DNA from: DAISJI01 sp964559835
Lineage (GTDB): Bacteria > Acidobacteriota > Terriglobia > Terriglobales > Acidobacteriaceae
DNA length: 64,000 nt
Assembly: GCA_964559835.1 (NCBI GenBank)
Contig: CAZLJE010000027.1
Location: 1-64,000, forward strand
Direction of reading: 5' to 3'
A program made the position numbers and the translations under genes. Position 1 is the stretch's first letter, and every line of letters starts with the position of its first letter. Shown one piece after another: positions 1 to 7,554 of this stretch. Under the pieces are notes generated by a model. The model was not told where the DNA came from. It saw only the letters and a program-made list of their open reading frames with translations, and did no database searches.

Positions 1-53
<53 letters not shown>

Positions 54-137
54 GATTCCAGAACCCTCGCCGCACGCGAGGGTTTGCTTCATACGGTTGA
101 GCGTTACCGGTTGCACGTTTTGAGGTTTGCGTGTCGC

Positions 138-163
138 CAACTTACAACGTACAACTTACAACC
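138..163. repeat. Heptamer array, CAACTTA type
   Basis: Three consecutive 7-nt units, CAACTTA, CAACGTA and CAACTTA, followed by CAACC, lie between tRNA-Gly and tRNA-Cys. The core ACAAC is constant and a dinucleotide varies. The same word returns at 51781-51807, and a related AAGTTG form at 49519-49556. Confidence 0.7.
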
Positions 164-169
164 GGATTT

Positions 170-243
170 GGCGCGGTAGCCAAGTGGTAAGGCCGAGGTC
201 TGCAAAACCTCTATCGCCGGTTCGATTCCGGCCCGCGCCTCCA
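170..243 (+). tRNA. tRNA-Cys(GCA), first copy
   Basis: A complete cloverleaf can be folded. The acceptor GGCGCGG pairs with CCGCGCC, the anticodon loop is CTGCAAA with GCA at 202-204, the T-loop is TTCGATT, discriminator U73 is typical of tRNA-Cys, and CCA is encoded at 241-243. It is very similar to the copy at 4700-4774; a 3' fragment recurs at 16123-16170. Confidence 0.95.
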
Positions 244-266
244 AGCTCCTTATCATCTAAACCGGT

Positions 267-488
267 ATGGCGTTTCCGATCCGTAAGTGCGTAGTTTGTG
301 AAGAAGAGTTCGAATTGAGGCCGGACAAGCCGGGCCTGGCGAACCGGTGTCCGAACTGCAGCGAATCGGATGCGGGCGGCGGAGCCGGGAAGCAGCGCCT
401 GAACGCGGACGAACGCCGCTCCGAGAACGAACGGAACGCCGCGCGACGCGGCGCCATGCGCGATCTGCTTTATCGCAAAGACAGCTAG
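267..488 (+). CDS. Small zinc-ribbon protein of unknown function
   Basis: A 73-residue protein. The N-terminal half has a zinc-ribbon arrangement: CVVC near residues 8-11 and CPNC near 28-31, with the intervening FELRPDKPG typical of small metal-binding ribbons. The C-terminal half is a charged, Arg/Glu-rich helix. The fold suggests a nucleic-acid or protein binding role, but no partner can be named. It lies 24 nt downstream of tRNA-Cys and is convergent with the decayed gene at 485-1100. Opposite-strand frames here are arginine-rich and less credible. The ribbon is seen directly; function is unknown. Confidence 0.7.
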   Translation: MAFPIRKCVVCEEEFELRPDKPGLANRCPNCSESDAGGGAGKQRLNADERRSENERNAARRGAMRDLLYRKDS

Positions 489-1100
489 TCCCGGTCCGTG
501 CTCGGGGCGAGCGCAACCGTCAAGGGCCTTCCTGAGCTGGTGCTGATCTTCAGCGCGCCGGCATTTGCTTTGGCGGCGGCTGCTACTGTGATCGTGCACT
601 CCTGTCCGACGGCGAGTGAGGCGGCGCAGGTGTGGGATTCGGAATATCCGGAGCTGACCACGATCTTAGGAATCGCGACGGGATCGTCACCGGAGTTCCT
701 GATGGTGACCGTCCGCTCCGACGTCACGCCGGCGAACGACAGCGTCGTCGGTGAAGCCGTGAGCGTGCGCAAGGTCGGCATCGGTAGCGTAGCGTCGGGT
801 ACGGTATACAGGGTTGCTGACCGTGTGGGCTGTGCGACGGGAGCAACTCCCGTGCTCCCGTTTGTTCCCGACGTGACCACCGGGTCGGCTGCCCCGGAAA
901 ATGACAGTGATGGTGCACGTGGCGGCCGGCGCGATCGTGCCGCAATCCGTCGAGGTTGCGAAATCACCGCCCGCCGTAACCGAGGAGATCACCAGTGCAG
1001 CGTTCCCGGTGTTCGTCAGTGTGAACGACTGGGTTGCCGCGGAGCGAAGCAGGGTGGGCGCGGTGAACGGGGTCAGGCCGAAAACGAATTTGGACGAGAA
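485..1100 (-). pseudogene. Decayed choice-of-anchor-D / ASH-type repeat protein
   Basis: Two reading frames on the minus strand together carry recognisable immunoglobulin-like ASH/anchor-D sequence. The upstream frame contains TQSFTLTNTGNAALVISSV and, after a short gap, DCGTIAPAATCTITVIF. The frame then breaks near position 890. The downstream frame carries LSFAGVTSERTVTIRNSG and CAASLAVGQECTITVAA and stops at 485. These are typical strands of bacterial cell-surface proteins that tandemly repeat the domain. One frameshift plus the loss of the N-terminal secretion part marks a remnant. The 5' limit is uncertain because the sequence runs into the small gene at 1073-1285. Confidence 0.6.
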
Positions 1101-1285
1101 ATAAACTGCTTCATTGATTGGGCAGCGGCAGCCCGTGCCTCGTCTTCGGATTGGCACGAACCCATCGCAAGGATCTCGGGAGAGCCTTCCCGCTGGACAA
1201 CGTACATCCACATGTCGGAAGGGCCGCGACGGTCGACCATGATGTCGGCATAGAGATTCCCACGGGTGAGCCGGAATGGGGCCAT
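1073..1285 (-). CDS. Conserved small protein, function unknown
   Basis: A 70-residue soluble protein, MAPFRLTRGNLYADIMVDRR and onward, with a compact alternating beta pattern (MWMYVVQREGSPEILAMGS) followed by a short amphipathic helix (SEDEARAAAAQSM). It has no signal peptide or membrane segment. The sequence looks like real protein rather than a shadow frame: hydrophobic and charged residues alternate regularly and arginine is not inflated. Its 3' end abuts the decayed surface-protein gene in another frame, so it may have survived next to that remnant. No function is assigned. Confidence 0.5.
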   Translation of the reverse strand: MAPFRLTRGNLYADIMVDRRGPSDMWMYVVQREGSPEILAMGSCQSEDEARAAAAQSMKQFISRPNSFSA

Positions 1286-1579
1286 AGTCGGAACGCAGTA
1301 TAGATGAGAGTTCCCGTGGAATGGTTGTCGGTACCAACAAAATTACGGTAGTGCGTGAGCCGCGCTTTGCTGCAACAGATGAACCCACGCCGAGCAGCGC
1401 TGAGACTTGCAAACCGTCCGTATGTGACGGCGGTCACAGGTGGCGGTGACGCGTGTCCGCCCTGGCGCGGCGCGGCCCGGGTTAGCGTTGATGCTAACGC
1501 AGAGGTTAGCCTTGCCTGCACTGCACGACTGAAACACCTGCTTCGATTGCCACGGACACCTACTCAGGAGGTTTTCGTA
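1286..1579. other. Gene-free stretch upstream of the DHp-like mini-gene
   Basis: No credible coding sequence, tRNA or hairpin was recognised. A strong Shine-Dalgarno AGGAGG at 1567-1572 serves the gene starting at 1580. Promoter elements are not obvious by eye. Confidence 0.4.
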
Positions 1580-1804
1580 ATGAGTCAAGTGACCCATGAA
1601 CTTTTGCAGCTCGTAACCGTCATCCATGGCGAAGCGGACGTTTTGCTGGCGTCCGAACCCGACCCGGTGATGGCTCAGCGCCGGCTGCGGGTGATCAAGT
1701 ACGCAGCCAGGCAGATTTCGGAAATGCTGCAGGGCGAGCAGGACAGAGAAGCGTCGGCTGGTCGGCAATTTGCACCGATGTCCGAGGAGGTGCGCCATGG
1801 CTGA
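1580..1804 (+). CDS. Mini-protein resembling a histidine-kinase DHp helix pair
   Basis: A 74-residue protein starting at the ATG behind AGGAGG. The opening THELLQLVTVIHGEADVLLA resembles the first helix of a HisKA domain (H-E-L-x-x-x-L-T-x-I pattern), and RLRVIKYAARQISEMLQG resembles the second helix. There is no sensor or ATPase domain. It overlaps the next gene by 8 nt and should be co-translated with it. The similarity is to the fold pattern only. It could act as a phosphotransfer or decoy dimerisation module, but whether its histidine is phosphorylated is unknown. Confidence 0.55.
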   Translation: MSQVTHELLQLVTVIHGEADVLLASEPDPVMAQRRLRVIKYAARQISEMLQGEQDREASAGRQFAPMSEEVRHG

Positions 1805-2153
1805 ACTCGGCAATTTCAATCGATGGGCTCCCTTCAAGCCGGTGGCGACGATTGTGGGAAGGAAGACGGACGCGCACCCGAGCTTTATGCAGGCATACCA
1901 CGCCGGCGTGATGCTGAAGTGGGTGTCGGGCGCCGGGGAACTCGAGCGCGAGCTGTGGAGCGGGCAGGCGAGCGACCTGGTGATATTCGACTCGGCTTAC
2001 CAGTCGGAGGACCAGTGTTCGTTGTGCCGGGCGCTGGTGGCGAACGGACGAAGGGTGATCTGCATCGGCAGCACCGATCCTGAATGCGGGCCGTGCCACA
2101 TCCGGGAGCGCGACCTGCTGAGCGCGATGCTGGCGGCAGTGGCGCAGTGCTGA
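1797..2153 (+). CDS. Receiver-like protein of unknown function
   Basis: A 118-residue protein beginning MAELGNFNRWAPFKPVATIV, preceded by GAGGAGG at 1783-1789. The length and alternation (PVATIVG, DLVIFDSAY, RRVICIGST) look like an alpha/beta receiver fold with aspartates near strand ends, but the canonical DD...D...K set is not clear. It carries several cysteines (CSLC, CGPC) that could bind metal. It overlaps the DHp-like gene upstream by 8 nt, so the pair looks like a stripped-down two-component module. This is an inference from pattern and context; a different alpha/beta fold is possible. Confidence 0.5.
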   Translation: MAELGNFNRWAPFKPVATIVGRKTDAHPSFMQAYHAGVMLKWVSGAGELERELWSGQASDLVIFDSAYQSEDQCSLCRALVANGRRVICIGSTDPECGPCHIRERDLLSAMLAAVAQC

Positions 2154-2170
2154 GGCGGGAGCCCGGAAGG

Positions 2171-2205
2171 CCCACCCCAGCAAAATCGGCTAGGGTGGGG
2201 CATCC
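2171..2205. repeat. CCCACCC...GGGTGGGGCA palindromic repeat
   Basis: CCCACCC at 2171-2177 and GGGTGGG at 2193-2199 form a stem around the conserved middle CAAAATCGGCTA. The same sequence, in two tandem copies, is found inside the coding sequence of pgeF at 59731-59808. It overlaps the 3' end of the minus-strand gene at 2190-2429. Confidence 0.75.
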
Positions 2206-2429
2206 GGCGGGCTGGCTGCTCCATCGCCGCGGGCGAGCTTTTGCATCTCGTGTATCGCATCCATCGCCGCCACCAGTGCCTTTTCCATCGCGAGCATGCG
2301 GCCGCGCAGTTCTGGGTCGATCCCATCAGGTGGGTTGACGGTCAATAGATGGAGCGCGAAGCTCGCAATGTGCATGCGGTTGGCCAAATCATGTAAGAGT
2401 CGTTGTAGAGTACTAGGCTGCGTTGCCAT
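2190..2429 (-). CDS. Second DHp-like mini-protein
   Basis: A 79-residue protein with LLHDLANRMHIASFALHLL near its N-terminus, close to a HisKA/Hpt-type helix with a conserved-looking histidine, and a second helix (GRMLAMEKALVAAMDAIHEMQKLA). The last residues (GDGAASPPDAPP) are encoded within the repeat at 2171-2205, so the tail is probably repeat-derived. It starts 17 nt inside the upstream minus-strand gene, implying translational coupling. Like the gene at 1580, it has no kinase domain. Phosphotransfer is only a possibility. Confidence 0.5.
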   Translation of the reverse strand: MATQPSTLQRLLHDLANRMHIASFALHLLTVNPPDGIDPELRGRMLAMEKALVAAMDAIHEMQKLARGDGAASPPDAPP

Positions 2430-2646
2430 CAGCGTCTTCTGGCGGGTTGTCGAGCAGGTTCTTGGTAAGTTGGTAGAACTTTCGTTCCTCGGTTGTCATT
2501 TCTAGACCGTACTTGGCTTTGAACTGGCGAGCGAATGTCTCAATGTCGGGCGGGCGCGTTTCCGGCATGGCGGTTGGAAGCAGAAACTCTGGTTTTGGTT
2601 GCACCGGGGCTTTGCCGATATGTGCCATTCGCTGAGTTCGTGGCAT
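2413..2646 (-). CDS. Small helical protein, paralog of the gene at 2687
   Basis: A 77-residue protein (ATG at 2646; an upstream TTG at 2658 is an alternative). Its C-terminal half, FARQFKAKYGLEMTTEERKF followed by YQLTKNLLDNPP, closely parallels FINKFSREMTPEEKRLYQLT and KDMLEKPG of the divergently transcribed gene at 2687-2890. The shared signature is an aromatic helix, a glycine/serine turn, MT-x-EE and a YQLTK-x-[LM]L helix. No catalytic residues are apparent. It overlaps the downstream DHp-like gene, so the two probably form one operon. The function is unknown. Confidence 0.55.
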   Translation of the reverse strand: MPRTQRMAHIGKAPVQPKPEFLLPTAMPETRPPDIETFARQFKAKYGLEMTTEERKFYQLTKNLLDNPPEDADGNAA

Positions 2647-2686
2647 TAACCAAACCAATCAGCAGTGGCTCCGCATCCTAACACCG

Positions 2687-2890
2687 ATGATACGGGTGCG
2701 CGCCAGCCGAGTCGAGCTAATACCAGACTTAAGCAAGATCGAGCGGGAATTCATCAACAAGTTCAGCCGCGAGATGACGCCTGAGGAGAAGCGGCTCTAC
2801 CAACTCACCAAGGACATGCTGGAGAAGCCCGGATTCCTCGAACGGCGCACCATCCAACTCGCCGTTGATAGCGACCGCCGCCACAAATAA
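2687..2890 (+). CDS. Small helical protein, paralog of the gene at 2413
   Basis: A 67-residue basic protein with the helical signature EFINKFSREMTPEEKRLYQL continuing TKDMLEKPG. It aligns with the protein encoded on the opposite strand at 2413-2646. The two genes diverge from a spacer of about 40 nt, so they may share a regulatory region. The N-terminal halves are unrelated. No domain is recognised; small size and charge would suit a binding or toxin/antitoxin-like partner role, but nothing in the sequence proves that. Confidence 0.5.
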   Translation: MIRVRASRVELIPDLSKIEREFINKFSREMTPEEKRLYQLTKDMLEKPGFLERRTIQLAVDSDRRHK

Positions 2891-3466
2891 TCCAAGCGAC
2901 GAATAGGCTGACGCCAGCCAATGGTCAGCCGGGCTTCAAACCAACGTAATTTGACGGTCGGAATCGCCCCGGCATAGAATCTGCGCCTTCTGGGATGTAG
3001 AGGCTGCACACCCCTGGCGCAGTGCGACCACTTTCCCCAGAATCGGGGCTGCGCGTCTTTAGACTCTTCGCACGGCGCCCCTCCATTTGCTCTCGAACGC
3101 CGACGTTACCGGGGATCCTTTCGCAGCTTTCCCTATCGTGCCGTTTTTATTTACCACCCGCGTTATCACACACGTTAGTGAGGTCTGCGCTTGTTATCCA
3201 CAGCGTTAACCCACTAATCGCCTCAAAGCGTCTTGGTCAGCGCGGAGTTCGTGCGCGCAGGGCGAGCGGTGCGACCGCATGGATTGTCGGTGCCGGGCAT
3301 ATGTGCGGTAAGTCGGCCCCGGAGACGCGCCGGCATGCCGTGTTTGCCGGGACGCCCGGGGTTCCTACAGGGGCGTGTCACGTGTGCCCGAACTGCGGCC
3401 GGGTGGATGATGTTTTACGTCGGTGCGGCGGCAATCTTGTACTCAGCAGCGCGAATCGATTCCCAG
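2891..3466. other. Gene-poor stretch
   Basis: No frame reads as a convincing protein. A stretch near 3370-3450 translates to CHVCPNCGRV-like ribbon fragments in one frame, suggesting a decayed zinc-ribbon gene. A perfect DnaA-box-like TTATCCACA occurs once at 3194-3202, but alone it is not evidence of an origin. Confidence 0.4.
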
Positions 3467-3571
3467 ATGGACCACTGCCTGAACGGACACGCGATAATCG
3501 GGACCGCCCGATTCTGTCCGAGGTGCGGTCAGCCGGTCAGCCGCACTCTGTTGTCGCCGCTCCATCAATGA
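3467..3571 (+). CDS. Possible tiny zinc-ribbon peptide
   Basis: A 34-residue frame, MDHCLNGHAIIGTARFCPRC followed by GQPVSRTLLSPLHQ, with C-x3-H and C-x2-C spacing typical of a half or minimal zinc ribbon. It overlaps the 3' end of the convergent deaminase gene by 35 nt. It may instead be the end of a decayed longer ribbon protein whose other half is visible out of frame near 3370-3450. Confidence 0.3.
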   Translation: MDHCLNGHAIIGTARFCPRCGQPVSRTLLSPLHQ

Positions 3572-4550
3572 AGCTGGCGATAAAGGCCTGTTGGTTACAG
3601 CGGGCGATCTCGTGTCGGGTCATGGCGCCGATCTTGAGCAGGAACTGCTGCTCCTTGTAGACGTTGGTGTCGTACAGTTCGGGGCCGTCGGTGTTGATGG
3701 TCATGGGAATGCCGTGGTCGGCGAGGCGGCGGATGACGTCCTTGAGCTGCTTGGTGTCCTTGACCATGCGGTTCTTCAGGTTCGAGGTGGGGCAAACTTC
3801 GAGGGTCATACCGGCGGCGGCGATCTCGTTCATCAGACGGGGATCGCGGGCGGCGGCGATGCCGTGTCCGATGCGGTGCGGCTTGATCTCGCGGACGACG
3901 TAGCGCAACTCGTCGAGGTCGCCGGTCTCGCCGCAATGCACGGTCACACCGAGACCCGCGGATTTAGCGCGCTTGAATAGCGGCGCGATCTTCTTCATCG
4001 AGAAATTCCGGCGGTCGGGACCGGCGAGATCAATGCCGACGATGCCGCGCCCTTTGTAGCGGATCGCTTTGTCGACGATGATCTCGTTCTGCTTCAGAGT
4101 GAGGCGCCGGTCCATCATGAGGATGATGCCGGCCTTGACCTGCGGATACTCGACGAGCGCGTGCTCCAGTCCCCAGCGCGCCGCGTTGATGATGTGGTCG
4201 AGGTCGCGCTCGCCGCGGCGGTTGCGGAACATCGGGTTGAAGCGCAGTTCCTGCAAAACGAGGTTGCACTTGCGGTATCCGCCGCCGATGACGCTCGCGA
4301 CGGATTCCTGGATGGCCTCGGGCGAAGACTGGATGAGTTCCGTCCAGCGATAGAACTTCTCGTTCATCTGGTTGAGGCCGGTGTTGCGCTCGTTCTCCGA
4401 CATGGTCACCATCGCCTCGAACTCCCAATAGTCCTTGGTGGGCAGGCGAATGCCCTGGCGATGGGCGATGGACCAGAGGATCGGCGGATCGACAGCGCCG
4501 CCGAGATGAGTGTGAAGTTCTGCTCGCGGAGTAGTAGTGCTGGCAGGCAC
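3537..4550 (-). CDS. Adenosine-deaminase-family amidohydrolase
   Basis: A 337-residue cytosolic TIM-barrel deaminase. It has the zinc ligands HTHLGG near residue 13, the strand ELRFNPMF, GIDLAG, HCGE, the RIGHG loop, EVCPTSN and a final NTDGP. These match the adenosine/AMP/aminodeoxyfutalosine deaminase superfamily, which deaminates a purine base using zinc-activated water. Classical adenosine deaminases end with NTDDP; here the second aspartate is glycine, so the substrate may not be adenosine. Length is normal (330-350). The gene stands alone, convergent with the small ribbon gene and upstream of the repeat at 4562-4628. The substrate is undetermined. Confidence 0.85.
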   Translation of the reverse strand: MPASTTTPRAELHTHLGGAVDPPILWSIAHRQGIRLPTKDYWEFEAMVTMSENERNTGLNQMNEKFYRWTELIQSSPEAIQESVASVIGGGYRKCNLVLQELRFNPMFRNRRGERDLDHIINAARWGLEHALVEYPQVKAGIILMMDRRLTLKQNEIIVDKAIRYKGRGIVGIDLAGPDRRNFSMKKIAPLFKRAKSAGLGVTVHCGETGDLDELRYVVREIKPHRIGHGIAAARDPRLMNEIAAAGMTLEVCPTSNLKNRMVKDTKQLKDVIRRLADHGIPMTINTDGPELYDTNVYKEQQFLLKIGAMTRHEIARCNQQAFIASFIDGAATTECG

Positions 4551-4561
4551 GGCCTATGATA

Positions 4562-4628
4562 CTGGGTGAGTTGGTGATTGGTGACTTGCTGATTTGTGAT
4601 TTTCCGATTTTCCGATTTGTGATTTGCT
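4562..4628. repeat. Heptamer array, TGATTTG type
   Basis: Units built on the core TGATT/CGATT with a variable dinucleotide (TTGGTGA, TTGGTGA, then GATTTGTGATT and CGATTTT) fill the spacer between the deaminase gene and tRNA-Cys. The same word recurs at 37846-37941, 46232-46316, 53804-53881, 57513-57598 and 58990-59035. Confidence 0.7.
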
Positions 4629-4699
4629 ATTGAAGACCGGGATCGCGTTGCTCTGAACGCAATCAGCTAATGACGAAATCCTAAATCGCCCAATGTCTC

Positions 4700-4774
4700 G
4701 GCGCGGTACCCAAGTGGTAAGGGAGAGGTCTGCAAAACCTTTATGCGCCGGTTCGATTCCGGCCCGCGCCTCCA
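4700..4774 (+). tRNA. tRNA-Cys(GCA), second copy
   Basis: A complete cloverleaf: acceptor GGCGCGG/CCGCGCC, anticodon GCA at 4732-4734 in the loop CTGCAAA, T-loop TTCGATT, U73, encoded CCA. It differs from the copy at 170-243 at a few positions, including the D-stem, anticodon stem and variable region. The 3' half recurs at 16123-16170, so the 11.4 kb between is bracketed by direct repeats of the tRNA 3' end. Confidence 0.95.
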
Positions 4775-4932
4775 AACTTTTCAGACACTTACATCACCCA
4801 GCGTTTGCTGTACAGCCTAGGTGCCGGTTTTTGGCCTCTAGTTTTGGCGAAGGACAACAGGCACGGGCGAACGTTGGCGTCGAGTGGCCACATGGACCAA
4901 CTGCCATCGGCCGGCCCGACGCGAAGTCCGTG

Positions 4933-7353
4933 TCAGTATTTGACGTCAAGGCTCTGCGCGCCGGCCGTCAACGGGACCGTAAAGGTCACGCTCTTCGAGG
5001 CGGGGTCGTACTGGCTGGATACGCGGTGACCGGACGCCAGGACACCTTGCGGAGCGCGTGCGAGGCCGTAAACCGTAATCGCCACCTCCATCCAGTGGGG
5101 AGCGTAGCTCCCTTCGCGTGCGCCGATCTTCAGGGTGACGCTGTCTGTACGCGCCGTGCAGGTGAAATCGCTGCGCGCGAAATCACCACGGCGGTAGTTG
5201 AAGGTTGCGCCGTCATCCCAGTAAAACGAACCGCGGCAATCGGGGCCGGGATAAACGCGTAACTGCAGCGGCCCCGACGCCTTCTCGGTCGTGTTCTGGG
5301 TGATTTGTTGCATCGGAAAGATGGCACCTGGCCGGACGTAAATGGGAAGCGAATCGAGCGAGGGATCGACGCTGACTTTCGATGTTTCGATCTTCGAGCC
5401 TGTCCAGAAATCGTACCAGCCCCCTTCAGGAAGCGTGACGCTGATCGGATCGAGTTCATCGGTGAGTTTCGGTGCGATCAGCAGGTCGGGCCCGAACATG
5501 AATTCGCGATCGTTGCTGCCGGGTTCGCGGAAAGCGTCGCTCTGCGGGAATTCGAAGAACATGGGCCGCATCAGCGGCACACCCACGCGCGAGGCCTCCT
5601 CCATCCAGGTGTAGAGGTAGGGCATGAGCCGGTAGCGCAACTCGATGTAGCGCCTGCGGATTCTCTCGTGTTCGGGGCCATGGACCCACGGTTCCTGGTC
5701 TCGCGTACCGGTGGAGGTATGGTCGCGGAACATGGGCTCGAAGGCGCCGAGCTCGATCCATCGTGTCAGCAGATCGGGGGTGGGGCTGCCGTCGAACCCG
5801 CCGACGTCGTTTCCTGCCATCGTCCAGCCTGATAACCCGAGGTTGAGCAGCGTCGGGACAGTCAGCCGGTAGTGTGTCCACGTGGACTGGTTGTCGCCCG
5901 TCCAGGTGGCGGAGAAGCGCTGGGTCCCGGCGAAGCCCGCTCGGGTCAGCACGAAGGGGCGCGTGTTGGGTTGTGCATGCAGCAGCCCGTCGTAGGTGGC
6001 GCGTACATTTTGCATGCCGTAGAGGTTATGCGTCTCGCGCTGGTCGGTCTTTCGCCCATCGATCTCTTCTATGGCGCCGAGCGGAATTGTTTTTTCCGGG
6101 TAACGAAACACTGCCGGCTCATTCATGTCGTTCCAGATGCCGGCGACGCCCTGTTTCATCCATTCGCCGATCAAGCCGCCCCACCACCTTCGCACGTCCG
6201 CACGCATGAAATCGGGGAACACGCTAGTGCCAGGCCACACCGGGCCGACATACTCGCTGCCGTCAGGGTTGCGGACAAAGTAGCCGTGGACTTGCTCTTC
6301 ATCGAACGGTGGGTAGCCCCGCTCCTGTTTCAAGTGCGGGTCAACAATGGTGACTACCTTAAATCCTTGATGCGCCAGGTCGGCGAGCATTTTCTCGAAG
6401 GTTGGAAATTTCAGGCGGTCAATGGTGAACGACTTATGGTCCTGCTCATAGTCGATATCAAGGTACAGGACGTCGCAGGGAATCTTCCGATCTCGGAACT
6501 GGCGCGCGATTTCGTAAACCCGCGCTTCCGGGAAGTAGCTGTAGCGGGATTGCTGAAAGCCGAGCGCCCAGCGCGGCGGCAAGGGCGTCCGGCCCGTCAA
6601 CTCCGTATATTCCTGGACAACCTGGCGCGGCGCCGGGCCGTAGAAGAAGTAATAGTCGAGGGCACCGCCATCGGCGCCGAACGAGTACTCGCTCCGGCTC
6701 GCCTTTCCGAAATCGAAGCTGCTGCGAAACGAGTTGTCGAGAAATATACCGTAGGCATTGGCGTTGCGGACGCCCAAGAAAAAGGGGACACTTTTATACA
6801 GCGGATCACTGCCTTCGTTCCAGCCAAATGCGTCCGTGTTCCACATCGTGAAAGCGTAATTGCGATGGTCCACCGTGGCGGCTTTATCACCCAACCCGTA
6901 GTAATGCTCGTCGCTCGGCATGTCCTTCCAGACGTGGAAAGCCTCGCCGTTCCACGACGGCGGATGCCGGGGGGCGTCAGCGCATATCACGTGTCCCGCA
7001 TTGTCAACAAACGTGACCGAACCGTCGGCTTTCGAGACGTCAACGCCGATGTTTCCGGTGGAGATGCGCACGACCGCCGTGTCGTCCTGCACATTCACCA
7101 TGGGTGCGGAGAAGGCCGGATGGTCCACGACGCTGAACGCTTCGCGCGCGAACGATCCGGTCGGGGCATAGGTGACGCGCACGACCATTGGGCTGATCGC
7201 CGTAACCCACAGACGCGCGGCCCCCGCCGACAGTTCGATTCCGTTCGCGTTGCGCGCGGCGAGTGTCCATGGGCCGAGAGTCCGCCATTGCCCCACTGCG
7301 ATCGCGGGCAACAACACAAGGAAGGTTGAAATGCAGATCCCGAGTCGTTTCAT
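4933..7353 (-). CDS. Secreted GH31 alpha-glucosidase
   Basis: An 806-residue exo-acting glycosidase that releases glucose (or xylose) from alpha-linked oligosaccharides. A signal peptide (MKRLGICISTFLVLLPAIAV) is followed by the N-terminal galactose-mutarotase-like domain, the TIM barrel and C-terminal beta domains, including a DUF5110-like end. The nucleophile motif GIWNDMNEP places the catalytic aspartate at residue 409, and WTGDNQSTW carries the acid/base aspartate. GNDVGGF is also diagnostic of GH31. It is divergent from the sugar transporter at 7555 across 201 nt and sits with a GH13 enzyme, suggesting periplasmic or surface breakdown of maltooligosaccharides. Alpha-xylosidase activity cannot be excluded by eye. 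Confidence 0.92.
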   Translation of the reverse strand: MKRLGICISTFLVLLPAIAVGQWRTLGPWTLAARNANGIELSAGAARLWVTAISPMVVRVTYAPTGSFAREAFSVVDHPAFSAPMVNVQDDTAVVRISTGNIGVDVSKADGSVTFVDNAGHVICADAPRHPPSWNGEAFHVWKDMPSDEHYYGLGDKAATVDHRNYAFTMWNTDAFGWNEGSDPLYKSVPFFLGVRNANAYGIFLDNSFRSSFDFGKASRSEYSFGADGGALDYYFFYGPAPRQVVQEYTELTGRTPLPPRWALGFQQSRYSYFPEARVYEIARQFRDRKIPCDVLYLDIDYEQDHKSFTIDRLKFPTFEKMLADLAHQGFKVVTIVDPHLKQERGYPPFDEEQVHGYFVRNPDGSEYVGPVWPGTSVFPDFMRADVRRWWGGLIGEWMKQGVAGIWNDMNEPAVFRYPEKTIPLGAIEEIDGRKTDQRETHNLYGMQNVRATYDGLLHAQPNTRPFVLTRAGFAGTQRFSATWTGDNQSTWTHYRLTVPTLLNLGLSGWTMAGNDVGGFDGSPTPDLLTRWIELGAFEPMFRDHTSTGTRDQEPWVHGPEHERIRRRYIELRYRLMPYLYTWMEEASRVGVPLMRPMFFEFPQSDAFREPGSNDREFMFGPDLLIAPKLTDELDPISVTLPEGGWYDFWTGSKIETSKVSVDPSLDSLPIYVRPGAIFPMQQITQNTTEKASGPLQLRVYPGPDCRGSFYWDDGATFNYRRGDFARSDFTCTARTDSVTLKIGAREGSYAPHWMEVAITVYGLARAPQGVLASGHRVSSQYDPASKSVTFTVPLTAGAQSLDVKY

Positions 7354-7554
7354 GTGGAACGCGCTTACTAGGAAATCCTGAACCCCGCCGCATTATCCCA
7401 TGCGCCTGAAAGGGCGCGGAAAGAAAGGCTGGCACTCGCCCACTCCCGTCGTTGTATTTGGTGTCCGAAGCCTGCGACGGGCGAACTGATTCCTCCGCGC
7501 CGGAACCGCGGAATTTCGCGTAAACTACAGCGGCCCACGACGATTTGAGGACCC

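Noticed and set aside
3194..3202. Perfect DnaA box TTATCCACA, possible origin
   Set aside because: Only one box is present, without dnaA, dnaN or an AT-rich unwinding region nearby.
3022..3660. A 212-codon open frame upstream of the deaminase gene
   Set aside because: The translation is arginine/serine-rich without domain features; only a short ribbon-like segment looks meaningful, and it lies in another frame.
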